From Fischerella sp. PCC 9605 (GTDB lineage: Bacteria > Cyanobacteriota > Cyanobacteriia > Cyanobacteriales > Nostocaceae): a stretch of 64,000 nucleotides of DNA. The position numbers and the translations under genes are program-made. The stretch's first letter is position 1. Every line of letters begins with the position of its first letter. The stretch spans positions 384,712 to 448,711 of the forward strand of contig NZ_KI912149.1 in NCBI RefSeq assembly GCF_000517105.1, given 5' to 3'. Below the pieces are notes generated by a model that was given only the letters and a program-made list of their open reading frames with translations, was not told the DNA's origin and ran no database searches. Positions 17,852 to 27,193 of the stretch are shown in pieces.

Positions 17852-18364
17852 ATGACAATAGAGCAAATTCAAACAGAAATTGTAGCGCTTCGCTCTCAGA
17901 TTGAGGTTCTGCGCCAAGAACGTGCCTCTATTAGCGTCAACATCACGCCTCCGGAGAATGATTCACCCCAGGCCATCGCTGAAGCTTACCGTCGTCACGC
18001 GAGGGAAAATGCTCAATTATTTGCAGAATTGAAGGGGATAGATGATGCGATCGCTGCCCTAGAAGATCAATTGGCGCAAAAACAAGACCAGTTGCAGCAT
18101 TGGCAAGCACAAGCAAAACAACTTTCTCTACAGGAGCAGCTAGAAGAGGCGAAAAAAGTTGCCCAGGTTCACGCAGAGCGCATCAATCAGCTAGCTGCGG
18201 AACTCGCAGCAGAAATACGCAGTCTCAAGGCTTGTGCCGATGAGCTGAGTCCGCTTTACTGGCAGGTATACTACAAACCGTTTATTACTGGGTTCAAAAC
18301 GATTTCGGTTCCCCATGTTCGTTCCGATGGAGATGTGTGGACTATTGTCAACCGTATTGTTTAA
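17852..18364 (+). CDS. Coiled-coil protein of unknown function
   Basis: The 170-residue product is dominated by helices: residues 1-30 (IEQIQTEIVALRSQIEVLRQ) and 60-135 (LEDQLAQKQDQLQHWQAQAK, AERINQLAAELAAEIRSLKA) have strong heptad character. The C-terminal 35 residues (YWQVYYKPFITGFKTISVPH) look globular and could be the conserved functional part. No signal peptide or membrane span is present. I do not recognise a family. It lies between thrB and ndhD, and a clear terminator follows at 18464, so it is expressed independently of ndhD. Confidence 0.8.
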   Translation: MTIEQIQTEIVALRSQIEVLRQERASISVNITPPENDSPQAIAEAYRRHARENAQLFAELKGIDDAIAALEDQLAQKQDQLQHWQAQAKQLSLQEQLEEAKKVAQVHAERINQLAAELAAEIRSLKACADELSPLYWQVYYKPFITGFKTISVPHVRSDGDVWTIVNRIV

Positions 18365-18463
18365 CAAATGAGTGATTAGTTTTCTCTATAGTTTGGTGTA
18401 AATAGCGAAAATTCATCGTTACGAGATGATATTCTCCTTCAGAAAGTTGATATTAAGATTTAT

Positions 18464-18490
18464 AACGGTAGCGTAAGCTACCGTTTTTTG
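18464..18490 (+). terminator. Rho-independent terminator after the coiled-coil gene
   Basis: AACGGTAGC (18464-18472), loop GTAA, GCTACCGTT (18477-18485), then a T-run. It is a textbook hairpin 100 bp past the stop codon and separates this transcript from ndhD. Confidence 0.9.
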
Positions 18491-18658
18491 TTGACTTAGC
18501 AAAACTTTACATCTAGAATGGATTTTGGCAATTCTTCATAAGTATTTATTACTAACTATGCTGAAAATTTAAATTTCTAGGGATAAATAACGTTTACAAA
18601 ACTATGAACTGCTTAATATAATGTAATTAAAAGCAAAAATGAAAAACGATTGTCAGTG

Positions 18659-20269
18659 ATGATTGCCCAAATTCCCTGGTTAACAACCATAATTCTCTTG
18701 CCTTTGGTGGCAGCCTTAGCCATCCCCCTCATCCCAGATAAAGAAGGAAAAACCGCCCGCTGGTATGGTCTGGGAGTAGCACTAGCAGATTTTGCCTTAA
18801 TGATTTATGCCTTTTGGCATCACTACGATTTTCAAAGTTCAGCATTCCAACTAGTAGAAAAATATCCCTGGATACCGCAGTTGGGTTTGAACTGGTCTGT
18901 AGCAGTCGATGGTTTGTCAATGCCACTGGTACTGCTAACAGGCTTAATTAACACCCTCGCAATCTTCGCGGCTTGGAAAGTGACCAACAAGCCGCGTTTA
19001 TTTTATGGTTTGATGCTGGTGTTGTACAGCGCCCAGATCGGCGTATTCGTCGCTCAAGATTTACTATTGTTCTTCTTAATGTGGGAAATCGAATTGGTGC
19101 CTGTGTACCTGTTGATTTCCATCTGGGGAGGACAAAAGCGCCGTTATGCAGCTACTAAATTCATTCTTTACACCGCCCTTGCTTCAATATTTATCCTAAT
19201 AGCAGCTTTTGCAATGGCATTCTCCGGAGACACCGTCAGCTTCGATATGGCGACTCTGGGAATGAAGCAATATCCTCAAGTCTTAGAACTTCTCGTTTAT
19301 GCCGGTTTCTTAATTGCCTTTGGCGTCAAATTGCCGATTTTCCCTCTCCATACTTGGCTACCTGATGCTCACGGCGAAGCTTCTGCACCCGGTTCGATGA
19401 TTTTGGCTGGTGTGTTGTTGAAAATGGGTGGTTATGTGCTCATCCGCATCAACATGGAAATGTTGCCCGATGCTCATGTTGTCTTTGCCCCAGTCTTAGC
19501 AGTTTTGGGTATAGTCAACATTATCTACGGTGCTTGCTGCGCCTTCGCTCAGACTAATCTCAAGCGTCGCTTAGCTTACTCTTCGATTGCGCATATGGGA
19601 TTTGTGCTGGTTGGTATCGCTTCCTATACAGAAATTGGTATGAGCGGTGCTGTACTGCAAATGATTTCCCACGGTTTGATTGCTGCTAGTTTGTTCTTCC
19701 TCTCTGGTGTAACCTACGAGCGCACTCACACTTTGATGATGGATCAAATGGGTGGTATAGCAAAAGTCATGCCCAGAACCTTTGCTCTGTTTACCGCCGG
19801 TGCTATGGCTTCTCTGGCATTACCCGGAATGAGTGGCTTTGTAGGGGAGTTGATGGTATTCCTCGGTATCGCTACTAGTGATGTTTACAGTTCCAGTTTC
19901 AAAGTTGTGGTTGTGCTGCTCTCTGCTGTGGGTGTGATTTTGACTCCAATTTATCTACTGTCGATGTTGCGCCAAGTATTCTACGGCAAACAGAGTACAC
20001 AGCTACATCTGGATGCGATCGTACCCGATGTCAAACCCCGCGAATTGTTTATCACTGCTTGCTTGCTCCTTCCCATCATCGGTATCGGCTTGTATCCAAA
20101 ATTGGCAACACAAACCTATGATGTCAAGACTGTAGAAGTTGCTGCTCATGCTCGCCAGTTTCTACCAATCGTCGCCAAGCAACAACCATCTAGTTTATAT
20201 TCCACTATTATTACTGCGCCAACATTAGCTAATTCACAAGCTGCAAGTTTGGTTAATATCGCTGAATAA
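18659..20269 (+). CDS. ndhD: NAD(P)H-quinone oxidoreductase chain 4 (NdhD)
   Basis: NdhD is a proton-pumping membrane subunit of the photosynthetic NDH-1 complex, which moves electrons from ferredoxin to plastoquinone in cyclic flow and respiration. About 14 hydrophobic helices are visible across 537 residues. Antiporter-like signatures are [20 protein letters not shown], which carries the key glutamate of helix 5, [20 protein letters not shown], and [14 protein letters not shown]. The start is uncertain: ATG 18659 ([10 protein letters not shown]) is preferred, with in-frame TTG 18650 and GTG 18656 just upstream and no clear Shine-Dalgarno. It is not next to ndhF, so it is probably a D1/D2-type copy and not part of a CO2-uptake ndhF3/D3 operon. 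Confidence 0.94.
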   Translation: MIAQIPWLTTIILLPLVAALAIPLIPDKEGKTARWYGLGVALADFALMIYAFWHHYDFQSSAFQLVEKYPWIPQLGLNWSVAVDGLSMPLVLLTGLINTLAIFAAWKVTNKPRLFYGLMLVLYSAQIGVFVAQDLLLFFLMWEIELVPVYLLISIWGGQKRRYAATKFILYTALASIFILIAAFAMAFSGDTVSFDMATLGMKQYPQVLELLVYAGFLIAFGVKLPIFPLHTWLPDAHGEASAPGSMILAGVLLKMGGYVLIRINMEMLPDAHVVFAPVLAVLGIVNIIYGACCAFAQTNLKRRLAYSSIAHMGFVLVGIASYTEIGMSGAVLQMISHGLIAASLFFLSGVTYERTHTLMMDQMGGIAKVMPRTFALFTAGAMASLALPGMSGFVGELMVFLGIATSDVYSSSFKVVVVLLSAVGVILTPIYLLSMLRQVFYGKQSTQLHLDAIVPDVKPRELFITACLLLPIIGIGLYPKLATQTYDVKTVEVAAHARQFLPIVAKQQPSSLYSTIITAPTLANSQAASLVNIAE

Positions 20270-20410
20270 ATATTTCACAGGACTGGTGCTACTAAATAAT
20301 CGTAGAAAAATAGGGTGGGGGTGATTTTGCGATCGCCCCCACAACTATTTCAATATTGGGGAAGTTTTCGCTACAATCAAGCAGCAGCGCAATTTAATGG
20401 GGAGCAAGCT

Positions 20411-20866
20411 GTGAGTGCTTCATACATTGGAGGCTGTCAATGTGGACAGATTCGTTATGAAATTCGTGCAGAACCGTTAACCCTCTATCTATGCCATTGC
20501 AAGGAATGTCAGAAACAATCATCTAGTGCCTTTGGCATGTCTCTCACAGTCGAACGAGATGCTGTTGTCATAATCCAAGGACAACCCAAATCCTGGACTC
20601 GTAAAGCCGATAGTGGACGTGAGGTGACTTGTCTGTTTTGCGACAACTGCGGAACACGATTGTTTCATGACCGAGCTTACAATCAACAGACAATCAACGT
20701 CAAAGCTGGAACTTTAGATGATACAAGTTGGTTACGTCCTGTGGGTAATATTTGGACACGTAGCGCCCAGCCCTGGATGTTAATTTCCGATCAGATGCTC
20801 AATTATGAGGGACAGCCAGAAGATGTGCATCCATTGTGGGAACAATGGACACAACAGCATTCTTAA
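20411..20866 (+). CDS. GFA-family (glutathione-dependent formaldehyde-activating-like) zinc protein
   Basis: The product has the GFA/CENP-V fold signature: GGCQCGQIRYEI, CHCKECQKQSSSAFGM and FCDNCGTRLF supply the cysteines that bind structural and catalytic zinc. Family members are small cytosolic proteins, some carbon-sulfur lyases; the real substrate here cannot be told. The start is GTG 20411, seven bases after GGGGAG, giving 151 residues. The frame is open to a GTG at 20315, but the extra 32 residues do not resemble the family. It converges on a toxin-antitoxin pair, with a strong hairpin between them. Confidence 0.85.
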   Translation: MSASYIGGCQCGQIRYEIRAEPLTLYLCHCKECQKQSSSAFGMSLTVERDAVVIIQGQPKSWTRKADSGREVTCLFCDNCGTRLFHDRAYNQQTINVKAGTLDDTSWLRPVGNIWTRSAQPWMLISDQMLNYEGQPEDVHPLWEQWTQQHS

Positions 20867-20947
20867 ATTTTGGTAGGAACCTGTAGGCGTAAGCCTTTTT
20901 CAAATTGGTGTTAGCTATTTCGCATTTTCACAAAAAACACAATAAAT

Positions 20948-20990
20948 ACCGGATAAACACATACGGAATTTTTCTCTGTGTTTATCCGGT
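20948..20990. terminator. Bidirectional hairpin between convergent genes
   Basis: ACCGGATAAACAC (20948-20960) and GTGTTTATCCGGT (20978-20990) form a perfect 13-bp stem around a loop rich in T. A-rich DNA precedes it and T-rich DNA (TGTATGTTTTT) follows, so it can stop transcription from the GFA gene and from parE. Confidence 0.85.
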
Positions 20991-21051
20991 TGTATGTTTT
21001 TCTGTTGAACTCTTTTTGAGGTTTACTGGTTTCTGGTCATATGTTATCGTC

Positions 21052-21351
21052 TCAATCGATTTCAAATTTATCCAACAGTTTCTTTCCATAAATCACTGCG
21101 GCAACAGTGACAATATCTCCCTGAATGCGATAGAGGATTCGATAGCTGTACGCCAAATGTTCTCTGATCTGATCGTTGCCGAACTCTGGTACAATGCGAC
21201 CGGAAAAAGGAGCTTTACTTAAGTTGACACTTGTGTCAAGTATCTTTTTTACTACTGTCGCAGCATAGGAAGGCGAGTCACGAGCTATATATATGGCAAT
21301 TGCTTCTACATCTTCTAATGCTTTGGGAGACCATTCTACTTGATAAGCCAT
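21052..21351 (-). CDS. ParE/RelE-family toxin
   Basis: The 99-residue protein MAYQVEWSPKALEDVEAIAI has the ParE/RelE fold order: strand, two helices (ALEDVEAIAIYIARDSPSYA), then beta sheet with GRIVPEFGNDQIREHLAYSY, RILYRIQGDIVTVAAVIYGK. Family toxins inhibit gyrase (ParE) or cut mRNA on the ribosome (RelE); the sequence alone does not decide which, although the REHLAYSYRILYRI block is typical of the ParE-like branch. Its start overlaps the end of the antitoxin gene by 16 bp, so translation is coupled. Confidence 0.9.
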   Translation of the reverse strand: MAYQVEWSPKALEDVEAIAIYIARDSPSYAATVVKKILDTSVNLSKAPFSGRIVPEFGNDQIREHLAYSYRILYRIQGDIVTVAAVIYGKKLLDKFEID

Positions 21352-21524
21352 TTGTTCAATCGTTCTTCGGCCTCATTTTGCATTCTTGTTCCTTGATGAT
21401 CGGCTACTTCTAAACCGCGACGGACTTTTTCAATGACATACAAATGGTATTGGACATCTTCAATTGAACAATTATCAGGTAACTGCTTCAAAAGAGATTG
21501 TATCTTTTGTTTGGTAGAACTCAT
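21336..21524 (-). CDS. Antitoxin of the ParE/RelE-type module
   Basis: This 62-residue, mostly helical protein (MSSTKQKIQSLLKQLPDNCS) precedes and overlaps the toxin gene, the usual antitoxin-first order. SIEDVQYHLYVIEKVRRGLE is a recurring block in small cyanobacterial antitoxins, and the C-terminal half (MQNEAEERLNKWLIK) is the likely toxin-wrapping segment. Family antitoxins also repress their own operon. There is no recognisable RHH or AbrB domain, so the DNA-binding mode is unclear. Confidence 0.85.
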   Translation of the reverse strand: MSSTKQKIQSLLKQLPDNCSIEDVQYHLYVIEKVRRGLEVADHQGTRMQNEAEERLNKWLIK

Positions 21525-21590
21525 AATTTAATTTCTAGTAAATTTATATTGCAATACTATTTGGGTGGGCATTGCCCACCCTAGATGCTG

Positions 21591-23438
21591 TTAAAAATTC
21601 TCGAAGTTAGTTATTGCTTCCTTTATCTTATCTAAAACTTCGCCAACAGCGATAGTTCCCAGCTCCCCATTTGCACGAGTGCGGATGCTCAAAGAATTAG
21701 TTTCAACTTCTTTGGCTCCTACCACAGCCATCACGGGGATCTTCTCTTTTTCGGCATTGCGAATAAGTTTACCTAGGCGATCGCCACTGGTATCTACTTC
21801 CGCACGAATCCCTTGGGCTCTCATTTTCGCTGCTACTTCTTTGGCAAAATCTAACTGGACTTCACTAACTGGCAGTAATCTGACTTGCACAGGCGCTAAC
21901 CACAAGGGGAAATCCCCCGCGTACTCTTCGATTAAGATACCGATAAGTCTTTCCAAGGAACCAAAAGGCGCACGGTGAATCATTACCGGACGTTTGCGAG
22001 AACCATCTTCGGCGACATACTCTAAATCAAATCTTTCTGGCAAGTTGTAATCCACCTGCACTGTTCCTAATTGCCACTCTCGTTCTAAGGCATCCTGGAA
22101 AATAAAGTCGAGTTTGGGACCATAGAAAGCTGCTTCCCCGATACCTTCAAAGAAATTCATTCCCAAGTGTTCGACAGCGCGGCGAATGGCATTTTCGGCT
22201 TTATCCCAAACTTCATCGGAACCAATGTACTTATCGCTAGTTGGATCGCGGAAACTGAGTCTGGCTTTAAAGTTCTTCAGTTGCAGTTTGTTGAATACCG
22301 ACAGAATCAAATCCACGACATTGAGGAATTCGCTATCTAGCTGTTCTGGCGTTACGAACAGGTGCGAATCATCGACTGTGAAACCGCGCACCCGCGTTAA
22401 ACCCCCTAATTCTCCAGATTGTTCGTAACGATAGACAGTGCCAAATTCCGCTAACCGCATCGGTAATTCTCTATAGGAGCGTAACTCACTTTTATATATT
22501 TGGATGTGGAAAGGGCAATTCATTGGCTTGAGGACAAAGCCCATTTCTTGGGCTTGGGCTTCTTCATCTTCTGCCATCATTGGGAACATATCTTCTTTAT
22601 ATTTCTGCCAGTGCCCAGAAGTCTTGAATAAGTCGACTCTGGCAATATGTGGCGTTACCACTGGTAAATAACCGCGCTTGAGTTGTTCTTGCTTGAGGAA
22701 ATCTTCCAAAAGACTGCGTAGGAGAGTTCCTTTAGGCGTCCACAGCGGCAATCCCGGCCCCACTAAGTCAGAAAATATAAACAATCCCAGTTCTTTACCA
22801 AGTTTACGGTGATCGCGTCGCAGTGCTTCTTCTTTACGCCGCTTGTACTCTGCTAGTTGTTCTGGGTTTTCCCAAGCAGTACCGTAGATGCGTTGTAGTT
22901 GCGCTTTGGTTTCATCCCCACGCCAGTAAGCGCCAGCAACGCTTTCTAATTCAATCGCTTTTGCGTTTAACTCTTTGGTGTTTTCTAGATGCGGCCCGGC
23001 GCACAAATCCCACCATTCATTTCCCAGGTGGTAGATTGTAATCGGTTCCTCTTTGATATCTGCCAGGATTTCTAACTTATAAGGTTCGTTAATCTCCTTA
23101 ATCCGGCGTTCTGCTTCGGCGCGGCTTACTTCTTCTCGAATAACAGGCAATTTGCGATTGATAATCTTATCCATCTCTTTCTTGATGGCTTTGAGATCCT
23201 TGTCGGTAAATGGCTCTGGATTATCAAAATCATAGTAAAAGCCGTTTTCAATCCACGGGCCGATTGTGACTTGCGCCTTGGGAAACAGCTTTTGCACTGC
23301 CATCGCCATTACGTGGGATGTTGTGTGGCGGATTTTTTTCAGCTTTTCAGATTCACTTGTACGCGGCAAATAAATTTTTTTTTCAGGTTGTTCTGGTTGA
23401 TTAGGGTGTTCAGAAGACGACATTGGCGGCTGATCCAT
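21591..23438 (-). CDS. thrS: Threonyl-tRNA synthetase lacking the N-terminal TGS domain
   Basis: ThrRS charges tRNA-Thr. The 615-residue protein starts with a short polar leader and enters the editing domain at once (RHTTSHVMAMAVQKLFP, with the HxxxH site; CAGPHL supplies the editing cysteine). The class II core follows: PMNCPFHIQIY carries the zinc cysteine, EFGTVYRYEQSGELGGLTRV is motif 2, DDSHLF holds a zinc histidine, and MIHRAPFGSLERLIGI is motif 3. The anticodon-binding domain (PVSEVQLDFAKEVAAKMRAQ) ends the protein. The TGS domain found in E. coli ThrRS is absent. Two starts are possible (23438 and 23423). No T-box or leader structure was seen. Confidence 0.95.
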   Translation of the reverse strand: MDQPPMSSSEHPNQPEQPEKKIYLPRTSESEKLKKIRHTTSHVMAMAVQKLFPKAQVTIGPWIENGFYYDFDNPEPFTDKDLKAIKKEMDKIINRKLPVIREEVSRAEAERRIKEINEPYKLEILADIKEEPITIYHLGNEWWDLCAGPHLENTKELNAKAIELESVAGAYWRGDETKAQLQRIYGTAWENPEQLAEYKRRKEEALRRDHRKLGKELGLFIFSDLVGPGLPLWTPKGTLLRSLLEDFLKQEQLKRGYLPVVTPHIARVDLFKTSGHWQKYKEDMFPMMAEDEEAQAQEMGFVLKPMNCPFHIQIYKSELRSYRELPMRLAEFGTVYRYEQSGELGGLTRVRGFTVDDSHLFVTPEQLDSEFLNVVDLILSVFNKLQLKNFKARLSFRDPTSDKYIGSDEVWDKAENAIRRAVEHLGMNFFEGIGEAAFYGPKLDFIFQDALEREWQLGTVQVDYNLPERFDLEYVAEDGSRKRPVMIHRAPFGSLERLIGILIEEYAGDFPLWLAPVQVRLLPVSEVQLDFAKEVAAKMRAQGIRAEVDTSGDRLGKLIRNAEKEKIPVMAVVGAKEVETNSLSIRTRANGELGTIAVGEVLDKIKEAITNFENF

Positions 23439-23967
23439 TGGCGAAGTAATTGCTTGCGTGTAACTTATTCGACTGACTATATATTAACGACCCCGATGTC
23501 ATCCAACGCTCGATCTTGAAAAGAAAGCTTCTATGCAGTAGATGCTCGTAAGAGGGCTTCCTATAGGGTGGGCAATGGGCAATGGGCATTGGGCAAAGAT
23601 AATCGTTAAATCTCTATTCCCAATGCTCAATTTCCGATATCCAATGCCCTATTCTCCATTTCATGCGTTGTGGTGATGTAGGCAAGTGTCTATATTAATT
23701 TTGATAGAAATTCTAAAAATCTTACCTTTTTTAAACTGTAATTATTTACTTAATACTATTTCGATTTTTCCTGCAAACTCAAAAAATATCTAAAGTCTCT
23801 GCCCCAAGGTTATGTACAAAAGCTCTTATAGATATATATAATACTAATAATGTAGCTCTTGTTACAGATTTTTTAATGTTTATAACTTAAACATGATAAT
23901 TTCTAAATATTAAGAATCGTAAATCGCGTTAATATTAGTAAGAAAGTTAGAAATATGCTTGTCAATT
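23439..23967. other. AT-rich intergenic region with CAATGGGCAATGGG repeats
   Basis: This roughly 530-bp gap separates divergent thrS and the DUF2605 gene. GGGCAATGGGCATTGGGC units with a complementary CCAATGCCCTATTC partner occupy 23571-23656. The rest is about 75 percent A+T, without open frames or hairpins that I can support. Promoters for both genes should lie here. Confidence 0.5.
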
Positions 23968-24306
23968 ATGCGAGACTCGAATTTACCAGAGACTGAGTTG
24001 CTAAAAACAGTTTTGCAACCACTACTGGAAGATTTTCAATACTGGTTTGCGCGATCGCGTAATTTTCTGGAAACAGAGCAACTTTCTTTTTTGAGTAGCC
24101 AGGAGCAATCTGCCTTGCTAGAACGAGTCAAGCAAGCCCAAGAAGAAGTGAACGCGGCAACAATGCTGTTTAACGTAACGGAAGGACAAGTTGGGATTGA
24201 TATGGCAACCTTAATGCCTTGGCATCAATTGCTATCAGAATGCTGGAAGGTGGCAACGCACTTCCGTACTGAAAACGCAAATCCGCAGCAGCAAGACGGC
24301 ATATAA
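23968..24306 (+). CDS. DUF2605 family protein
   Basis: The 112-residue product includes LLKTVLQPLLEDFQYWFARS and LETEQLSFLSSQEQSALLERVKQ, the hallmark of a cyanobacteria-specific family (DUF2605) of unknown function. It is soluble and helical. A TTG at 23959 is also in frame, but ATG 23968 (MRDSNLPETE) fits better. It is followed by a DUF2973 gene 195 bp downstream; the two are often neighbours in cyanobacterial genomes, which suggests a shared task. Confidence 0.82.
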   Translation: MRDSNLPETELLKTVLQPLLEDFQYWFARSRNFLETEQLSFLSSQEQSALLERVKQAQEEVNAATMLFNVTEGQVGIDMATLMPWHQLLSECWKVATHFRTENANPQQQDGI

Positions 24307-24501
24307 ATTGAAGAAAATTCCTTAACAGCATTTCTCGCTTAACAAAATCATGTATCTTATCAAACTTTAAATTCGCATTATCCGCATAATTACCGCAAAT
24401 ATAGGCACACAAACAGAGGTTTAGGTTTTCGTTCTAGCTTCAGGCTAGGCGAATCGTTGCAACAAAAGTTTTAAAATTTGCTGCCCCTGGAGGAAAACCC
24501 G

Positions 24502-24831
24502 ATGTTACATCTGCTTTACATTCTTGTTTTTACCATTCTTGCCTTTATAGCTGTTGCCAACTTGATTCGCAATTTAATCATGTTTAGTTTTGACAGAGAC
24601 CGAAATTATCCGGCAAGGTACTCGTCAATGGCGAATCAAGGTAATTACCCCTATCCTGCATCTAGAAGGTCGTTCACACCCCATCCGGAATTGTTAGATA
24701 GCTCGGGCAATATCATTAAAGAACCTTTATTAGTGATGCGTTCGATCAACGTTGATGATGCCCGTCAACAACTCGATGCTCTTTACGAAGCTTCGCCGGG
24801 AAATAAAAGCGAAAGCCAGGAGGAAAGCTAA
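24502..24831 (+). CDS. DUF2973 family membrane protein
   Basis: The protein of 109 residues starts MLHLLYILVFTILAFIAVAN, a single hydrophobic anchor, followed by a basic and polar cytosolic tail with RSFTPHPELLDSSGNIIKEP and LLVMRSINVDDARQQLDALY, which are conserved DUF2973 blocks. GGAGG at 24489-24493 fixes the start at ATG 24502. The function is unknown. Pairing with DUF2605 suggests that the soluble partner docks at the membrane through this protein, which is inference. Confidence 0.84.
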   Translation: MLHLLYILVFTILAFIAVANLIRNLIMFSFDRDRNYPARYSSMANQGNYPYPASRRSFTPHPELLDSSGNIIKEPLLVMRSINVDDARQQLDALYEASPGNKSESQEES

Positions 24832-24895
24832 AAGATTAATTATGAATTATGAATGATAAAAAATTCATAATTCATAATTCAGCATTCATCATTTT

Positions 24896-27193
24896 TTAGG
24901 CTTCGATAACCACCCGCAGATTACCGCGTTTCTTGGCGACGCGACAAGCTGTCGTGCTACCTGAACGCTCGAATTCTAAATCGAGGATAGTAGGGCCAAC
25001 TCGCAAGTTGTGCAGCGACAGACGATGAATAGACTCTGGTAAAGCTGGGTCGATAATTCGCAAGCAGTTGTTGGGAGCATCCGGTACTAGATTCACCATC
25101 ATTTGCAGCAATTGAAAGATACTGCCAGTAGCCCAAGCTTGGGGGGTACAGGCAACTGGGTACTGCACAGGCGCACTATCATCACTAATGCGCTCAAAGC
25201 CACAAAACAGTTCTGGAGGACGATGATAAGGCTGCTTTCTAGTCATGTCGAATAAACCTTCAAAAAGTTCCAAGGCTTGATCGACTAAACCGAGCGATCG
25301 CAATCCCATCGCAATCAAAGAATTATCATGGGGCCACACAGAACCAATGTGATACCCCATCGGATTATAAGCTGGCGACAAACTACTCAGGGTACGAATG
25401 CCCCAACCGTTAAACATATCTGGTGCACGCAACCGCTCTGCCACGCTGTAAGCTTTTTCTGGGGTGAAAATGCCTAAATGCAGACAGTGACCTGGATTTG
25501 AGCTAATACTATCTACTTGCTTGCCATCTCCATCTAAAGCCAGGGCGCAGAAATCCTGGTCTTCCATCCAAAAATCTCTATTGAAACGCAGTTTCAAATT
25601 TCTTGCTTCTTCTAGCCAGCGATCTGACAGATCCAGCCGCTTCTTCATCCTCGCAATTTCTGCTAACCGTATTTTTGCTGCATAAACGTAACCCTGCACT
25701 TCACAAAGGGCAATTGGGCCGTTAGCAAGGTCTCCCTTGCGGTTGACAATACAATCACCAGAGTCTTTCCAGCCTTGGTTAGCAAGACCGCGCTTTGATT
25801 TACGGTAATAGCTGAGATAGCCTGTATCTTTCATGTTGCGATCTATCCAATCCATAGCCGCTAGTGCATTCGACCACAGTTGTTCTAGGGTTTCTAAATC
25901 GTGAGTCCATGCATAGTACTCGGCATATAGCATCAGCCACAGGGGAGCAGCATCCACTGTACCGTAGTAAGGTGTGTGGGGAACTTCTCCACACCGAGCC
26001 AATTCGCCCAACCGCAACTCGTGGAGTATTTTACCTGGTTCCTCTTCGCGCCAATCATCCTCGACTTTACCTTGGTATTGAGCTAAGAGAATCAGAGTTT
26101 CTTTGGCAATTTGGGGATTTAACATCAAGGTTTGGGAAGCTGTAATGATTGAATCCCGCCCAAATAGTGTGGAAAACCAAGGTACTCCAGCAGAAACAGT
26201 TTTGTGCTTGCCAAAAGACTGGCGCAACAAATACATGTCTTGCTCTGCACGCTCAATCACTCGGTTGAAAACACCTTTTTCGTCCGTGCGAATGCTGGTA
26301 ATTTGCTGCACCCAGTTTTGCTCCTCCATTGTCTCAGCGGCTTTTGCCTGACCTAAGGTAACAGGAGCGCTAACGGTAGAACTAGGCTTATTATTTGTCA
26401 ACATACTGACTCGGTAGCCCAGCTTTTGCTTTTCGTGGGAAGCTAGCTCGAATTGCCAAACTGCGGTGTAGCCTTTGAAATAGTCTGGTAGGCGATGCTG
26501 GAAATTGATCCGAGATTCCATGACGAAACCATCCAGACCCTGATAAGCCAGCGTTAAGGCTTTGTCTGTGGATGCGCTGAGGTGGAGTTGTGGAGGCGAA
26601 GCGCCGTCACCTGTAACTGCTACTCCTTCCTCAAGCGTCGGTTCTACTTGGCGTAAAATTCTGCCTCGTTTTTGCCTGTCAAAGCCCCGGACTTCAAATA
26701 AATCGGCAAAATCAGCATCGAAGCTGATACTGAGTTCAAAGTTGATTGTACTCGTGCTATAATTCGATATCTCTATTTCTTCAAATAGTGCTCCATTTAG
26801 CACGAATTCTCGGCGAATTCCGACTGTGTCAGCTTGGAGGCGATCGTCTATTTTCGGATTTGTACACAAAACAGAAAGTGAAAAGCCCTTGTCAGCTGTG
26901 CTACTTAATAAAACAGGCGATCGCCCATCAACCTGCAACTCCAATCGACTCAAAAATCGAGTATCGGCGCAAAAAAAGCCCATGCTGGGGTTGCCATCGT
27001 TGAGCGAACACCCAGAGATATTACCTAGAGTATCTGTAACTAAAAATAAATCATCATCTTTAACCGTCAGTGTCGGCTGCGGTCTTTCACTTATAACGCA
27101 AGGCCATTCAGAGATAGGTATTAGTTCCGCAGGAACAAAAGTTTTTCCGTCCAGGAAAATCCTTTCCGGTGTCGTCAGTGTATCCGGTGTCAT
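24896..27193 (-). CDS. Amylo-alpha-1,6-glucosidase / glycogen debranching-type protein
   Basis: The N-terminal 290 residues form a GDE_N-type domain (GNISGCSLNDGNPSMGFFCA, DTRFLSRLELQVDG), and the rest is an (alpha/alpha)6 barrel with WFSTLFGRDSIITASQTL, GTVDAAPLWLMLYAEYYAWT, KDSGDCIVNRKGDL and GSVWPHDNSLIAMGL, matching amylo-1,6-glucosidases. The expected role is removal of alpha-1,6 branches from glycogen or a related glucan; some relatives act on other glycosides. The start is ATG 27193 (MTPDTLTTPE); a TTG seven codons upstream is less likely. The next gene upstream on the same strand, 795 bp away, is a GT4 glycosyltransferase. Confidence 0.86.
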   Translation of the reverse strand: MTPDTLTTPERIFLDGKTFVPAELIPISEWPCVISERPQPTLTVKDDDLFLVTDTLGNISGCSLNDGNPSMGFFCADTRFLSRLELQVDGRSPVLLSSTADKGFSLSVLCTNPKIDDRLQADTVGIRREFVLNGALFEEIEISNYSTSTINFELSISFDADFADLFEVRGFDRQKRGRILRQVEPTLEEGVAVTGDGASPPQLHLSASTDKALTLAYQGLDGFVMESRINFQHRLPDYFKGYTAVWQFELASHEKQKLGYRVSMLTNNKPSSTVSAPVTLGQAKAAETMEEQNWVQQITSIRTDEKGVFNRVIERAEQDMYLLRQSFGKHKTVSAGVPWFSTLFGRDSIITASQTLMLNPQIAKETLILLAQYQGKVEDDWREEEPGKILHELRLGELARCGEVPHTPYYGTVDAAPLWLMLYAEYYAWTHDLETLEQLWSNALAAMDWIDRNMKDTGYLSYYRKSKRGLANQGWKDSGDCIVNRKGDLANGPIALCEVQGYVYAAKIRLAEIARMKKRLDLSDRWLEEARNLKLRFNRDFWMEDQDFCALALDGDGKQVDSISSNPGHCLHLGIFTPEKAYSVAERLRAPDMFNGWGIRTLSSLSPAYNPMGYHIGSVWPHDNSLIAMGLRSLGLVDQALELFEGLFDMTRKQPYHRPPELFCGFERISDDSAPVQYPVACTPQAWATGSIFQLLQMMVNLVPDAPNNCLRIIDPALPESIHRLSLHNLRVGPTILDLEFERSGSTTACRVAKKRGNLRVVIEA

